Source of the DNA: Paenibacillus agilis
GTDB lineage: Bacteria > Bacillota > Bacilli > Paenibacillales > Paenibacillaceae
DNA length: 64,000 nt
Assembly (NCBI RefSeq): GCF_007786455.1
Contig: NZ_VNJK01000006.1
Location: 1-64,000, forward strand
Direction of reading: 5' to 3'
Shown here: positions 22,953-31,943 of the stretch, one piece after another
Layout of the letters: every line of letters begins with the position of its first letter
Position numbering within the stretch: the stretch's first letter is position 1
Made by a program: the position numbers and the translations under genes
The notes under the pieces: model-generated
What the model was told of the DNA's origin: nothing
Database searches by the model: none
The model's input: the letters and a program-made list of their open reading frames with translations, nothing else

Positions 22953-24250
22953 TAGTGCAGACTAGGCTCATCTTTGTCATCCCTGATTCGTTTAAATACA
23001 GGAAACCGTAAAGAGATACCGCCATCTTCGTTCGAAGACTCTTCGAAATATTGAATTTCAGCAATCTTACCAATAAGACTTAATTCTTTAATATCTTTAG
23101 TATTCCAGAGCATATTTCGTTCAGTGTCCGTAAACCCTGAACCTACACCTACTCTATAACCTTTGTAATCTACTACAATAGCCCCTAGAGTTCCTTTGTA
23201 CTTACCACTACCTTCCTCCAGTTCAAGGACTTGAAGGTCAACTGTGTGCATTTCCTTAACCTTCAAGAGTACGTCTGAACGCTTGGTGACATAATGCCCA
23301 TTTGCCGTATTAATCATCAATCCTTCGTGACCATTGGCAACGACTTCTTGCAGAATTTCGCTAATTACAGCTTTATCATCTCCAATGTATAGAACTGGTA
23401 GTTGACGAATGAACTGCGGTTTGGCGTTGTTGAAGAGTTCACCAATTTCCTTGCGTCTCGCTTCATACTTCAACTTGGATCTCCCTTCCAAGAACTCTTC
23501 TAGCGGCAGACCATCGAACACATTAAACTCCAAATTCTGCTTAATGCCATCTTTACGTACTACCTTCTGTGTCGCTCGGAATAGTTCGTCACTTGGAAGT
23601 CTCTTCGGATTTTCAAGCAATAATTCTCCATCAAGAACGAAGTTGTCAGGTAACTTCTGTGCAATCTCAGCTTCGATATCAATCAGGTCATCAATCGGTT
23701 GACCTTGACGAGTGTAAAACTGAACAACTCCATCCTTTTTGATTGCTACGCAACGGATTCCGTCAAGCTTCAACGTAATGTAGAAGATACCTTTAAGCTT
23801 GTGTCCATGGTCTTTGAACGCTTTTGCCAGCAAAACATCGAACTCATGGATTGTTCCCTTGCCATATACTTTATTAATTGTTCCAGAAGTAATGCCGCAC
23901 TTGTAATCTTTCGTGAACATGTCTTGGAGAAAGTCATGCTCTTCGTCTTCATGTTCGTTGATAAAGTTGGCAATCGCCTTCACATCTTCATCTCGTCCAG
24001 AGTTATTCTGAACGATATACTGCATTGCTTCGAAAACGTTGTAAAACTGAATATGATAATGATTGCTCTGGAAGTCAGAGAATTTCTGCAACTTCTTCGC
24101 TTTGATTCCAGTAAGGACGAATGGGTTGTACATGAACTCTAAAATCCTACGGAACTCAACATTACCCTCATTCGCTTTCAAAATAGACTCCTTGCCTGAC
24201 CTGCTTGACGTTTCTTTGATTCGCTTGAATACATCAACAATATTCTGCAT
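22952..24250 (-). CDS. ATP-dependent DNA ligase
   Basis: 432 aa. The nucleotidyl-lysine motif I is TLKLDGIRCVA (about residue 165), followed by FYTRQGQP, FVLDGELL (motif III), GHEGLMI (motif IV) and VLLKVK (motif V), then an OB fold ending FPVFKRIRDDK. It seals nicks in phage DNA using ATP. Host ligases of this phylum use NAD+, so this enzyme would keep ligation going if NAD+ falls. The SPbeta counterpart is YoqV/LigB. Confidence 0.93.
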   Translation of the reverse strand: MQNIVDVFKRIKETSSRSGKESILKANEGNVEFRRILEFMYNPFVLTGIKAKKLQKFSDFQSNHYHIQFYNVFEAMQYIVQNNSGRDEDVKAIANFINEHEDEEHDFLQDMFTKDYKCGITSGTINKVYGKGTIHEFDVLLAKAFKDHGHKLKGIFYITLKLDGIRCVAIKKDGVVQFYTRQGQPIDDLIDIEAEIAQKLPDNFVLDGELLLENPKRLPSDELFRATQKVVRKDGIKQNLEFNVFDGLPLEEFLEGRSKLKYEARRKEIGELFNNAKPQFIRQLPVLYIGDDKAVISEILQEVVANGHEGLMINTANGHYVTKRSDVLLKVKEMHTVDLQVLELEEGSGKYKGTLGAIVVDYKGYRVGVGSGFTDTERNMLWNTKDIKELSLIGKIAEIQYFEESSNEDGGISLRFPVFKRIRDDKDEPSLH

Positions 24251-24278
24251 TTAATTCCTCCAATACTTTCTTTATCTT

Positions 24279-24581
24279 CTATTTAATCATTGTACGAGGA
24301 TTGAAAGGCTTGAATCGACGAACTTCCTTACCATCAACCAATGCATCACCCAAGAACATTTCCTCTGGACGAAGCCAGTATTGACCTTGAGTGTCGATAT
24401 ACAAGACAAGCTTTTCTTCGTACTGGACATTGAATTGCCCATCATAGATGAAGACATTTACTGTCGCACCTGTTTCGGTGTGTTTTGCTTCGATATATTT
24501 CCCTGCTTTATTAGTGTCAACACCAGACTTAGTGATGCCTAATACGTAATAATCATTGCCCTTGTGGTGGCGGTAGAACAT
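24279..24581 (-). CDS. DUF1653-family protein
   Basis: 100 aa from ATG 24581, after GAGGGTGAG. Opens MFYRHHKGNDYYVLGITK and has HTETGATVNVF and WLRPEEMFLG, the DUF1653 outline (YRHxKG-(x)n-VLG ... TE ... RP-x-x-MF). Function of DUF1653 is unknown; a ligand-binding beta fold is likely. Confidence 0.65.
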   Translation of the reverse strand: MFYRHHKGNDYYVLGITKSGVDTNKAGKYIEAKHTETGATVNVFIYDGQFNVQYEEKLVLYIDTQGQYWLRPEEMFLGDALVDGKEVRRFKPFNPRTMIK

Positions 24582-24774
24582 TTTTCTCACCCTCCATGTA
24601 TCTGCCCACAATGTTTGCAATCTCTTCCGCTATGGAGACAAACTTTGATAGTGGCATACTTATTAAGCCTTGCTCAATCATTCGAAAAGCACCAAGCTCT
24701 CTTAGACGCTCAACATCAGTAAGACTTACCTTCTCGACGTTTTTCTTTAGCCACTCTAACTCAGTGATTTTCAT
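24553..24774 (-). CDS. Hypothetical helical protein, 73 aa
   Basis: LEWLKKNVEKVSLTDVERLR, LSKFVSIAEEIANIVGRYM. Overlaps both neighbours. Not recognised. Confidence 0.5.
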   Translation of the reverse strand: MKITELEWLKKNVEKVSLTDVERLRELGAFRMIEQGLISMPLSKFVSIAEEIANIVGRYMEGEKNVLPPPQGQ

Positions 24775-24989
24775 CGGACTAATTCCACAAGGTCTTCAAA
24801 CATTCCAAGAACATCAGTTAAACCATGTGCATGTCCATGCTCCCATGAAATGTCGAACAACAGTTCGAATTTCGTATTGTGTTTCAGCCTATAAACTTCC
24901 ATCAAATCGTTGCGGAAGGAGCCAATGCCATCATGGGTCTTATACTTACCTTCTTCAATTCGTGCGTAAATCGTTGCGTATTCGCTCAT
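24771..24989 (-). CDS. Hypothetical protein, 72 aa
   Basis: Contains SWEHGHAHGLTDVLGMFEDL, a histidine-rich loop seen in small phage proteins, preceded by KHNTKFELLFDI. Overlapping starts on both sides indicate coupled translation. Unknown. Confidence 0.55.
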   Translation of the reverse strand: MSEYATIYARIEEGKYKTHDGIGSFRNDLMEVYRLKHNTKFELLFDISWEHGHAHGLTDVLGMFEDLVELVR

Positions 24990-25198
24990 ATTGTATCCCC
25001 ACTCTCTTCTGAGATTTTTTCAAGATATTCTTTTCTTAGCTTTGATTTCCTTACATAAGCGTCTGCATCACCACTCCGAAGGTGTTTGCTACAATTACAT
25101 TTAGGGCAGTAAATTTCAGAGTAATATCCAATCCCTGATTGAACAATCGTCCATTCATGCTCACAATTGTCTTCGGGTTTCTTCCTTTTCCAGAACAT
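24986..25198 (-). CDS. Small zinc-ribbon protein, 70 aa
   Basis: CEHEW...IYCPKCNCSKH gives a histidine/cysteine zinc site; the remainder is a basic helix YVRKSKLRKEYLEKI. Unknown role. Confidence 0.55.
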   Translation of the reverse strand: MFWKRKKPEDNCEHEWTIVQSGIGYYSEIYCPKCNCSKHLRSGDADAYVRKSKLRKEYLEKISEESGDTI

Positions 25199-25200
25199 GC

Positions 25201-25410
25201 TTACACCTCATTAGCCATATGCTTCAATTTCTTCGCATACTTCTCCATACCAACTTTCAAATTCACCAGCTCTTCAATCACAGCTTTATCAGAAGAGTAG
25301 AAGTCGCGACACATGTTTCGATTTTTCTCTTTGATACGCTTATTCAGCCATTTCACACAATCCTTCACACCCTTACTTTCGGCAAGAAACTGTTCGCGCA
25401 TTGTCATCAT
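25201..25410 (-). CDS. Hypothetical helical protein, 69 aa
   Basis: Basic helices: VKDCVKWLNKRIKEKNRNMC and KVGMEKYAKKLKHM. Start overlaps the YqeY-like stop. Not recognised. Confidence 0.5.
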   Translation of the reverse strand: MMTMREQFLAESKGVKDCVKWLNKRIKEKNRNMCRDFYSSDKAVIEELVNLKVGMEKYAKKLKHMANEV

Positions 25411-25847
25411 AATTGCAGAAGGTTTGTTACAATTTGATTTACAAGCTTATTGTCAGCCTTACCTTTAACCAAAGGCATTACTTCCTTCATTACCGCACCC
25501 TTGTTTGGTGTTCCACTAATACCCTCGATTACTCTGATAACGATGCTATTGATTTCCTGCTCAGACATTTGCTGTGGGAGGAACTTGTCAATGAAAGCAA
25601 GAGAATCAATAATTACTGCTTCTCTACTTAACTTCCCTGCTTTCGCAAAAGCATCGGCTTCCTCTTGGATTTGCTTTTTGAATGTTTGAAGCACTTGTAC
25701 AGCTTCTTCTTCTGAAATCTCGCGAAGAAGCTCTTTTTCCTTTTTCTGCACTCGGTCGATAACCAAGCGTACTGTCGTCAGTGTCGCTTTATCTTTGTTA
25801 CGCATTGCGTCCTTCATCTCATCTATCAACTGTTGTTTGATTGTCAT
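25407..25847 (-). CDS. GatB/YqeY-domain protein
   Basis: 146 aa, full length for YqeY. Signature segments: QQLIDEMKDAMRNKDKATL, VRLVIDRVQKKEKEL, FLPQQMSEQEI, NKGAVMKEVMPLVKGKADNK. The YqeY domain also forms the tRNA-binding tail of GatB amidotransferase. Bacterial YqeY is thought to contact tRNA. A phage copy is unusual and may relate to tRNA protection beside the RNA-repair genes; that link is inference. Confidence 0.85.
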   Translation of the reverse strand: MTIKQQLIDEMKDAMRNKDKATLTTVRLVIDRVQKKEKELLREISEEEAVQVLQTFKKQIQEEADAFAKAGKLSREAVIIDSLAFIDKFLPQQMSEQEINSIVIRVIEGISGTPNKGAVMKEVMPLVKGKADNKLVNQIVTNLLQL

Positions 25848-25860
25848 ATGTTTCTCTCCC

Positions 25861-26163
25861 TTATCCGATTACTTCAAAGAAGTAAATTGTATTCATAGTT
25901 TTAACGACCATCTTCTCAACGAAATTTGACTCGCTATATTTAACATCTTGCACCATTGAAGTTCGAAGATTCATTCCTTCAAGAACATTAGCGGATTGAG
26001 GAATGAATACCGCGCTGTAACCTAACTGAATCTCATAGGATTCAATAAATGTTTGATTAAGAAGTTCGTCATAAGAGAAATTCTGTGCTGGCTTTGCGAC
26101 CTTCGGCGTTGCACCATCAGATTCAGTAATTTTCACTAAAAGCAATTTACGTTGTTTGCTCAT
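25861..26163 (-). CDS. Hypothetical protein, 100 aa
   Basis: From ATG 26163, eight bases after AGGAG. RKLLLVKITESDG and VVKTMNTIYFFEVIG strands flank a helical middle (YDELLNQTFIESYEIQLG). Not recognised. Confidence 0.5.
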   Translation of the reverse strand: MSKQRKLLLVKITESDGATPKVAKPAQNFSYDELLNQTFIESYEIQLGYSAVFIPQSANVLEGMNLRTSMVQDVKYSESNFVEKMVVKTMNTIYFFEVIG

Positions 26164-26174
26164 ACATTCCACTC

Positions 26175-26333
26175 CTAATAATTAAATATTTCAATTGCTG
26201 TTGCTGGCGTAGGAGTTGTGTTATGATGGAACACACCAACTACTCTATGTTTTTCGCTATGATAAATATCAACCTTGTGACCAACCTGTTTTGCTATAAA
26301 TTCCTGTATTTCGCGAAGTTTTTGTTCAGTCAT
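26175..26333 (-). CDS. Small protein, 52 aa
   Basis: ATG 26331-26333 overlaps the RlaP stop. MTEQKLREIQEFIAKQVGHK, then a strand VVGVFHHN and TPATAIEIFNY. Coupled translation and full filling of the gap support it. Unknown. Confidence 0.55.
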   Translation of the reverse strand: MTEQKLREIQEFIAKQVGHKVDIYHSEKHRVVGVFHHNTTPTPATAIEIFNY

Positions 26334-27138
26334 TGTTTTTGATTTCCTCTACTATTTTATTTTTGATAATTTCTTGCGACAACATCAGGAATCTATCCTT
26401 AATGGAAAAATCGATTTTAGTGTTGTCAACACTGGAAAGGTATTTGTCCCTTTCCTCTTTCCCATCTTCTAATATCCATTCTATACTTTCCTTGGCATCT
26501 TCAAGAGTAGCGTTATTGAGCTTCATTCCTAGAATGATTCTCTTTTCGGGAATGCTAGGATAAAAGCATTCTTTCAATGGCTTCTTTTTGTTGAAGTAAT
26601 CCTTAATCATTACAAGCAACCTATACGCATGTGATAACTGTTTGCCATCATAACCATACTTCTCGATTTTGTGTATGATTGATGGGTATGGATGGCACAT
26701 AGCCTTCGCTTTCTCACACATCATTCCATACATTGCTCTCATGAATTGTGGAGATAAAGTTTCCATCAATTCATCTCTGAGCGACAGTATTTGATTGAAT
26801 TCTGTTTCAAACTTAGGATTCACATAGTAGTAGTCAGTGTACAAAAGCTCGATGAACGATGGATTTGCTTTTAGAAGTGTCTCGAAAAACACTCTAATAT
26901 CCTTAATGTCACATTGACCCCACTTCGTATCTACCACAGTAGAAACAGGCTTACTATTTCGAATCAGATTGTCTAGCGTTGGAACTACAATGGCTTTCAT
27001 GTCAATGTCCGATTGATATTCCTCTGTATTCAAATCTAATCCGTAGTTTTGAGAGCCATAGATACCGATAAATGCTACTGTATATCCATCTGATTTAAGT
27101 ATCTCAGCTTGCTCTTTTAGAGCGTCGATAAGTGACAA
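26326..27138 (-). CDS. RlaP-type nucleotidyltransferase (YcgL-like)
   Basis: 270 aa from TTG 27138, eight bases after GGAGG. Polymerase-beta fold core: VAFIGIYGSQNYGLDL followed by SDIDMKAIVVP, with the GS and D-x-D metal ligands. A helical C-terminal half has SHAYRLLVMIKDYF. This matches the RNA-ligase-associated predicted nucleotidyltransferases (RlaP), found in phages beside RNA ligases. It may rebuild or cap RNA 3' ends. An RNA ligase is encoded 16 kb away (43478-45793). Confidence 0.8.
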   Translation of the reverse strand: MSLIDALKEQAEILKSDGYTVAFIGIYGSQNYGLDLNTEEYQSDIDMKAIVVPTLDNLIRNSKPVSTVVDTKWGQCDIKDIRVFFETLLKANPSFIELLYTDYYYVNPKFETEFNQILSLRDELMETLSPQFMRAMYGMMCEKAKAMCHPYPSIIHKIEKYGYDGKQLSHAYRLLVMIKDYFNKKKPLKECFYPSIPEKRIILGMKLNNATLEDAKESIEWILEDGKEERDKYLSSVDNTKIDFSIKDRFLMLSQEIIKNKIVEEIKNND

Positions 27139-27180
27139 GCGTATCACCCTCCAAATTGTAAATGGAATCGCAGTTTTATT

Positions 27181-27213
27181 GAGAAAACCACACCACTAAA
27201 ATGTGGTTTTCTC
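27181..27213 (-). terminator. Strong hairpin, possible terminator
   Basis: GAGAAAACCACA and TGTGGTTTTCTC, 12-bp perfect stem (27181-27192, 27202-27213). The outer stem is rich in A-T, but no separate T run follows leftward, so termination may be partial. It lies between the 113-aa gene and the RlaP gene. Confidence 0.5.
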
Positions 27214-27251
27214 AGGTGTTTCAAAACCGCGTTTTTAGAAAATCAACGATT

Positions 27252-27593
27252 TTAGATGAAGCAGTCGCAATCCACACCGCACACCATATCTTCTTCCTCT
27301 TCTTCACCGATTGCCAGATACACACCAATTTCATCTTCGCCTTGCTTGTAGAAATCGTCAGTATCAGCCATGATGTTGAACACAAGAACTCCAACAGTTG
27401 ACTCATTCAAAATGAGAAGGCTAATCAGATTGTCGATTTCAAGTTCTTCACGCACTTGATTAGACAATTCCTTCAATGCCGCACGATAAACTCTTTCTTC
27501 TTGACTCTTTAAGAGTTGAAGTGTCAAAATCAAATCTACCAATTGCTCGCTTACAATTACATGTCCTACCTCGTTAGCGTATACCTTTACCAT
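27252..27593 (-). CDS. Hypothetical acidic protein, 113 aa
   Basis: From ATG 27593, after GGAG. Helical middle, then an acidic run (GEEEEEDMV) and CGVDCDCF tip. Metal binding is possible at the cysteine tip. Unknown. Confidence 0.55.
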   Translation of the reverse strand: MVKVYANEVGHVIVSEQLVDLILTLQLLKSQEERVYRAALKELSNQVREELEIDNLISLLILNESTVGVLVFNIMADTDDFYKQGEDEIGVYLAIGEEEEEDMVCGVDCDCFI

Positions 27594-27653
27594 TCTGCAT
27601 TCTCCATTCATTAAGTTATTTTAGTTTTTAGGGCAATGAATCCTTACTTCTTC

Positions 27654-28196
27654 TTACTCGCCTTCTTGCTGGTTAGTCCAATTGTAAAGTCGCAACATTG
27701 TAGTATGAATCACAGGGTCTTCATAACCTATTGCATCAGCTTCGGAAACCCATTGGCAGTAGGCATTTGCTTCATTAGCTGTACCATCACCTTTTGGTTC
27801 TTCATACGGAAGATTCGTCACATCAACAGCGAACAGATACATCTTTGTTGTGTTCAGCTTCGATGTTCGAGCCATCCCTAATGCAATCAGGTTAACTTCA
27901 TCAGCGGTATAGCCAACTTCTTCAAGCAGTTCTCGAACTGCACATTGACGAGGTGTTTCGCCTTCTTTATCCATGCCACCTTTGACTGTTCCAAATACAG
28001 GCGAATCAGCCATTTCACCACGAAGAAGGAATTGAACGTATCCTGATTCATCTCTTCGGTATGGAAGAACTGAGACAGCTTTCCCATTAAGAAGCCAAGG
28101 CTCACGAATGTAAATGTATGTTCCATGTTCTTCCGAAGTACGTTGCATCAGTTCGACCCATTTAGTCTTGTGTAGCGATTCATGCTTTACTGTCAT
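27654..28196 (-). CDS. Nudix hydrolase
   Basis: 180 aa. The Nudix box is complete: GTVKGGMDKEGETPRQCAVR followed by ELLEEVGY, matching G(x)5E(x)7REUxEExGU. A preceding VLPYRRDESGYVQFLLRG strand pair is usual. It lies four bases from the NadR-like gene, so its substrate is likely a nucleotide of NAD metabolism (ADP-ribose or NAD/NADH) or NMN-related; substrate inferred from context. Confidence 0.88.
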   Translation of the reverse strand: MTVKHESLHKTKWVELMQRTSEEHGTYIYIREPWLLNGKAVSVLPYRRDESGYVQFLLRGEMADSPVFGTVKGGMDKEGETPRQCAVRELLEEVGYTADEVNLIALGMARTSKLNTTKMYLFAVDVTNLPYEEPKGDGTANEANAYCQWVSEADAIGYEDPVIHTTMLRLYNWTNQQEGE

Positions 28197-28199
28197 CTT

Positions 28200-29246
28200 C
28201 TACAACCCTTTCATCTCAGTTAGCTCATTCACATAATGAACAGCCTTCTCTAAGCGTTCTTGATAATTTCCACTGATAGTTACAAACTGAACTCCATACT
28301 GTGTAAGCATTTCTTTAAGCAAGTTATTGTTGTTCTCACGCACCTCTTGCTCTCCAAAAGAGCGTGTACCATCATCAACCCACTTAACATCTGGCTCCAA
28401 GAACAACCACAAGTCATATTGCTGTAACTTGATAATCTCATCTAAGATTGGTTGTTTTTCAGATAGATACAGTTGTGAGAAGTATTGAGTTACAACTGCT
28501 TCTGTATCAATGAACATTACTTTGTTGGCATTTTGCAGTTGAACTTTTTCATGATACTTATGCTCAAAAGCAATCTCAGCGTAATCTTCTACGCGAGTAA
28601 TACCTTCGCATCCACCCAATCGTTCATAGTAAGTGCGACCAAACTCTTCAACATAAGTTGTGTTATATAGATTGGCTAGGTTTTTAACCAACGTACTTTT
28701 ACCGCAACTTTCTGTTCCTACGATAACCACTTTCTTAGCAAAATAAGGTTGTACTATCTTCGGTATCATGTTCCAGTGTTTCATGACACCTTCTTCACGT
28801 AACTTTGTTCCAGAAATGCTGTAGGTTTCGCGTTCAGAATCAATGACTACATGTTTTGCAGTTGGATACAGTTTTTCAAAGATTGGTGTGTAGCTATGCT
28901 CGGAACTGAATACTGCATCAATTGGCTTACCAATTTCTTTCTGAATTCCTTCTGCACCTTTCACCCAATCCTCAAGTTGTCCTGTCTGTTCTTCGTAAAC
29001 AGCATGAACATGTACGTGCGGTAGGTCTTTCGTGAGTTGAGTCCACCAGCGAAGTCGCATAGCGTAATCAACGTGTTCAACCTTTCCACCCTTTTCGCAA
29101 AGCATCTTCTCATATTCAGTATCAAAAGATACGATTACATGTAACTCATCAACCATCGTTGATGCACGAATCATTGCGTATACATGTCCCAAGTGAGGGA
29201 ACGGAAGGAACTTGCCGCCATACATACCAACTTTTCCGATTGTCAT
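28200..29246 (-). CDS. nadR: NadR-like NMN adenylyltransferase / nicotinamide riboside kinase
   Basis: 348 aa, two domains. N-terminal adenylyltransferase: GGKFLPFPHLGHVYAM (nucleotide site with HxGH) and SISGTKLREEG. C-terminal kinase: VVIVGTESCGKSTLVKNLA P-loop, YVEEFGRTYYE, FIDTEAVVTQYF. It converts nicotinamide riboside to NMN and then NAD+. No DNA-binding domain, unlike enterobacterial NadR. One base from the PnuC gene, so import and use of the same compound are coupled. Confidence 0.92.
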   Translation of the reverse strand: MTIGKVGMYGGKFLPFPHLGHVYAMIRASTMVDELHVIVSFDTEYEKMLCEKGGKVEHVDYAMRLRWWTQLTKDLPHVHVHAVYEEQTGQLEDWVKGAEGIQKEIGKPIDAVFSSEHSYTPIFEKLYPTAKHVVIDSERETYSISGTKLREEGVMKHWNMIPKIVQPYFAKKVVIVGTESCGKSTLVKNLANLYNTTYVEEFGRTYYERLGGCEGITRVEDYAEIAFEHKYHEKVQLQNANKVMFIDTEAVVTQYFSQLYLSEKQPILDEIIKLQQYDLWLFLEPDVKWVDDGTRSFGEQEVRENNNNLLKEMLTQYGVQFVTISGNYQERLEKAVHYVNELTEMKGL

Positions 29247-29247
29247 G

Positions 29248-29940
29248 TTAGTTCACCGCCTGTTTTTTAGAAATTTTCATCCAGTTGATGTATCCGTAAA
29301 CGCTGTTAAACAAGAATGCTGTCCACATAACCATCATCGTCCAATCATTACCGCCTGTTTGCGTAAGAGCGATGACCCAAAGTGCAATCGACAAGATGTT
29401 TACTAGAATCCATAGAATCCATTGTTCTGCATATCGTCTCAACATCAGGATTTGTGCGATTACCGACAACACTACTGCCACTGAATCGAGTCGTACCTGT
29501 TGACCACCAATACTATGAAGTAATTGTGCATAAGCCACAGAAGCAACAACTGCAATCACTACAACGCTAATCCAACCTTTTGCTGTCAGCTTCTTAGCTA
29601 CAACATCTTCCCCACTGACACTGTTTTTCGTTTTATTCTTATTCCACAGATAGAGTCCAACGAACTGCAATGGGAAGTAGAACAAAGCATTTAACATCGA
29701 CTCACCATACAATCCATATGTATAAGAGATGTAGGCATAAGTTCCTGCTTGTACAATACCGAAGTAGAAGTTTGATATCTTCCCTTTGGCAACCAATACC
29801 ACACACAGCATACCTGTCATCGACGAAATTAATCCAAGCAAAGAGTCATCGAATGCGAAGAATAGATAAATGTTAATCGCAGTGAATACAGTAATCCAAA
29901 TCTTCTCAAACATTGTCCAACCCTTAACCATGTTGTTCAT
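29248..29940 (-). CDS. pnuC: PnuC-type nicotinamide riboside transporter
   Basis: 230 aa from ATG 29940, seven bases after GGAGG. Seven or eight hydrophobic segments. Family motifs SNFYFGIVQAGTYAYI and a later RYAEQWILWILVNILSIALW match PnuC. It brings nicotinamide riboside across the membrane for NadR. A 17-mer copy (29964-29980) sits in the leader just before the ribosome site, and would be read in frame as MPKKVLNNIGG if an upstream start were used. Confidence 0.93.
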   Translation of the reverse strand: MNNMVKGWTMFEKIWITVFTAINIYLFFAFDDSLLGLISSMTGMLCVVLVAKGKISNFYFGIVQAGTYAYISYTYGLYGESMLNALFYFPLQFVGLYLWNKNKTKNSVSGEDVVAKKLTAKGWISVVVIAVVASVAYAQLLHSIGGQQVRLDSVAVVLSVIAQILMLRRYAEQWILWILVNILSIALWVIALTQTGGNDWTMMVMWTAFLFNSVYGYINWMKISKKQAVN

Positions 29941-29983
29941 TTTTATTCCTCCAATGTTATTTAGTACTTTCTTTGGCATCTAA

Positions 29984-30334
29984 TTAAGATTTACTGAGTC
30001 CGATTTTTCGCAAAAATGACTTGAATCTACTTACTTCCTCGGAATCTTCTTCAACTTCCTCGTCTTCTTCGTCGTCACGCTCATGCTCATCTTCTTCATA
30101 TTCATCCTCACAATCTTCGCTCACATCATAGTCGCTGTCATATGAATAATCTCCAACAAGCTTAAAGTGTTCCTTTAACTCTTCTTCGCTAACGCCAAGC
30201 CCTACCCCTTCATTCCTTAAAACAATGTATTTACCCTGCATGTTTTTGACTCTCCATGTTTCACCAACAGCATTGAATGGAAATCCATCAAGTTCTTTTG
30301 TCTGCTTATATGATTGACCAATACTTGCTCCCAT
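29984..30334 (-). CDS. Hypothetical protein with long acidic stretch, 116 aa
   Basis: Residues 1-65 form a small strand-rich domain (GETWRVKNMQGKYIVLRNEG). Residues 68-100 are almost only D and E. The end (SRFKSFLRKIGLSKS) is basic. The acidic run may mimic DNA or bind a basic partner. Unknown. Confidence 0.5.
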   Translation of the reverse strand: MGASIGQSYKQTKELDGFPFNAVGETWRVKNMQGKYIVLRNEGVGLGVSEEELKEHFKLVGDYSYDSDYDVSEDCEDEYEEDEHERDDEEDEEVEEDSEEVSRFKSFLRKIGLSKS

Positions 30335-30347
30335 CTACACATCTCCT

Positions 30348-31712
30348 TTAGTATGACTTTACTTCTAATTCAAACTTCTTAGCGAATTTTTCGATAAAGT
30401 CTTTTTGTTCTGTCGTTGGAGGGTTGTTCATTTTCGCCTTTGCTTGAACAATAGCTTTATCGCGAATCTCTATGGTAACAAGTGGCTTGTCAACATCGTC
30501 TGCATCCCGAAGGAACGCAATAACCGATGTACCTTGTCTCACTTTTCCAACATAACTTCCTACGCAATGACCTAAGACATTTCCTTCACGAACCAAATCC
30601 TGAGTTGTCATTGGAGTGAATATCCTAAAGCCATCCATTGCGTATTTGTAGATCGCGTTCTTCTCACAAATTTCATCCCATTGCTTTTGCTCTTCCGCAT
30701 TCAACTTAACCTTATAGTTCCTTGCAACGATATCATGATATGTTCTCAGGAACTTAGGGTATCTATCGAATCGCTCATATCCCATTTCATTAGCCATTCT
30801 AATGTAATCTCTATATTGGGATAACGCTGTACCAACAGAAAGTCCTTGAGATACATCGCACTCGTAATAGAGGTATCTAATCAAGTGTTTCTCTGGCAAT
30901 CCATACCTCTTTGCAGTCTGTAACGCTGAGTCATAGTAAGTACCTTGAGTATAGATATAGCTCATCTCATTAGAAGAGAACTCTTTTATCTTCTCAATCC
31001 CATACTCAACATCAAGAGATTTAATGTGGTTAAGTTGATTTATCATTCTATTGTCGCCAGTTTCGTTATGCCTGTAACATTGTAGATTTCCAATGGAAAT
31101 GCCAAACTTATTAAACATCTTCCATTGCGTTTTCGATAATCCAAGTATCTCCATTGGAGATTTTCCATTAATATTTACGATACACAAGTTGCTATCTACC
31201 TTAATTCCTGCCTTATGCAGTAATTCGTAGTAGCTGTATTCGGTTATGAGTCTATGAAAGAACCTTCCGAACATCTCTGTTCGTTCCATCCCCATCGCAC
31301 CAAGATATTGATATGCTGATTCATACAAACCTTCATTCCCTTTTGTGGAAAGGAAATCGAATACTTCCTTTCGTTTCATGCGGTCATACGGAAAGATGCT
31401 GTCAACGTTTCTTGCGCTGAATTGAACATCTTTCGTGTTGCGTTTAATCCAGTACATCTTATTTCTTAGGTCATAATACATCTCAGTTACAATTCCATCT
31501 TTTCCAGCGATTTTATTTGATTCGCTAGGTTCATGAATATAGTAGATGTGGAAACCGTAATCCATGCGTTCTACCATATACATTGTTCCAATCAATTTGT
31601 CCTTCGGAATGTATCGACCATTTCCATAATCCTCATACTTCTCGTAGCCGAAATTCCTAATAACATCCTTCAACTCCTTGACCTTAGTTTGAGTACTTTC
31701 TTTGGCAACCAA
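30348..31712 (-). CDS. PcfJ-like protein
   Basis: 454 aa. The C-terminal part has EGNVLGHCVGSYVGKVRQGT followed by PLVTIEIRDKAIVQAKAK, the PcfJ family signature (LGHCVGxY). PcfJ proteins occur in plasmids and phages; the biochemical role is unknown. Start is TTG 31712 after GGAG. Codons 2-7 (VAKEST) are a copy of the dispersed element (31693-31709), so any operator here is inside the coding region. Confidence 0.8.
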   Translation of the reverse strand: MVAKESTQTKVKELKDVIRNFGYEKYEDYGNGRYIPKDKLIGTMYMVERMDYGFHIYYIHEPSESNKIAGKDGIVTEMYYDLRNKMYWIKRNTKDVQFSARNVDSIFPYDRMKRKEVFDFLSTKGNEGLYESAYQYLGAMGMERTEMFGRFFHRLITEYSYYELLHKAGIKVDSNLCIVNINGKSPMEILGLSKTQWKMFNKFGISIGNLQCYRHNETGDNRMINQLNHIKSLDVEYGIEKIKEFSSNEMSYIYTQGTYYDSALQTAKRYGLPEKHLIRYLYYECDVSQGLSVGTALSQYRDYIRMANEMGYERFDRYPKFLRTYHDIVARNYKVKLNAEEQKQWDEICEKNAIYKYAMDGFRIFTPMTTQDLVREGNVLGHCVGSYVGKVRQGTSVIAFLRDADDVDKPLVTIEIRDKAIVQAKAKMNNPPTTEQKDFIEKFAKKFELEVKSY

Positions 31713-31726
31713 TAAATCACTCCTTA

Positions 31727-31894
31727 TTATTGAGGGAAACTTATAGGAGGATTTCTTACAACAACTCGATTGATATACTCGAACTCAGACATTGCAATCA
31801 TACCTTCCATTTCACAACGCTTCTGATAATTCAAGTATGAATTGTCGATTCCATTGTTGTCTTCGTCTCCCATGGCACAAGCAATTGCCATCAT
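31727..31894 (-). CDS. Small protein, 55 aa
   Basis: From ATG 31894, six bases after GAGGTG, about 45 bases from the start point of the 31944-31972 promoter. MMAIACAMGDEDNNGID then a helix. First gene of the PcfJ/NAD operon. Unknown. Confidence 0.55.
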   Translation of the reverse strand: MMAIACAMGDEDNNGIDNSYLNYQKRCEMEGMIAMSEFEYINRVVVRNPPISFPQ

Positions 31895-31943
31895 AATGTT
31901 CACCTCTTTTTTATGTTTTGTTTTCGTTTGCCTTACAAGTAAT

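Noticed and set aside
29964-29980. The 17-mer as a conserved leader peptide (ATGCCAAAGAAAGTA, MPKKV)
   Set aside because: Only some copies are preceded by anything like a ribosome site, and other copies are read in different frames (VAKEST, NAEEST). Conservation is at the DNA level.
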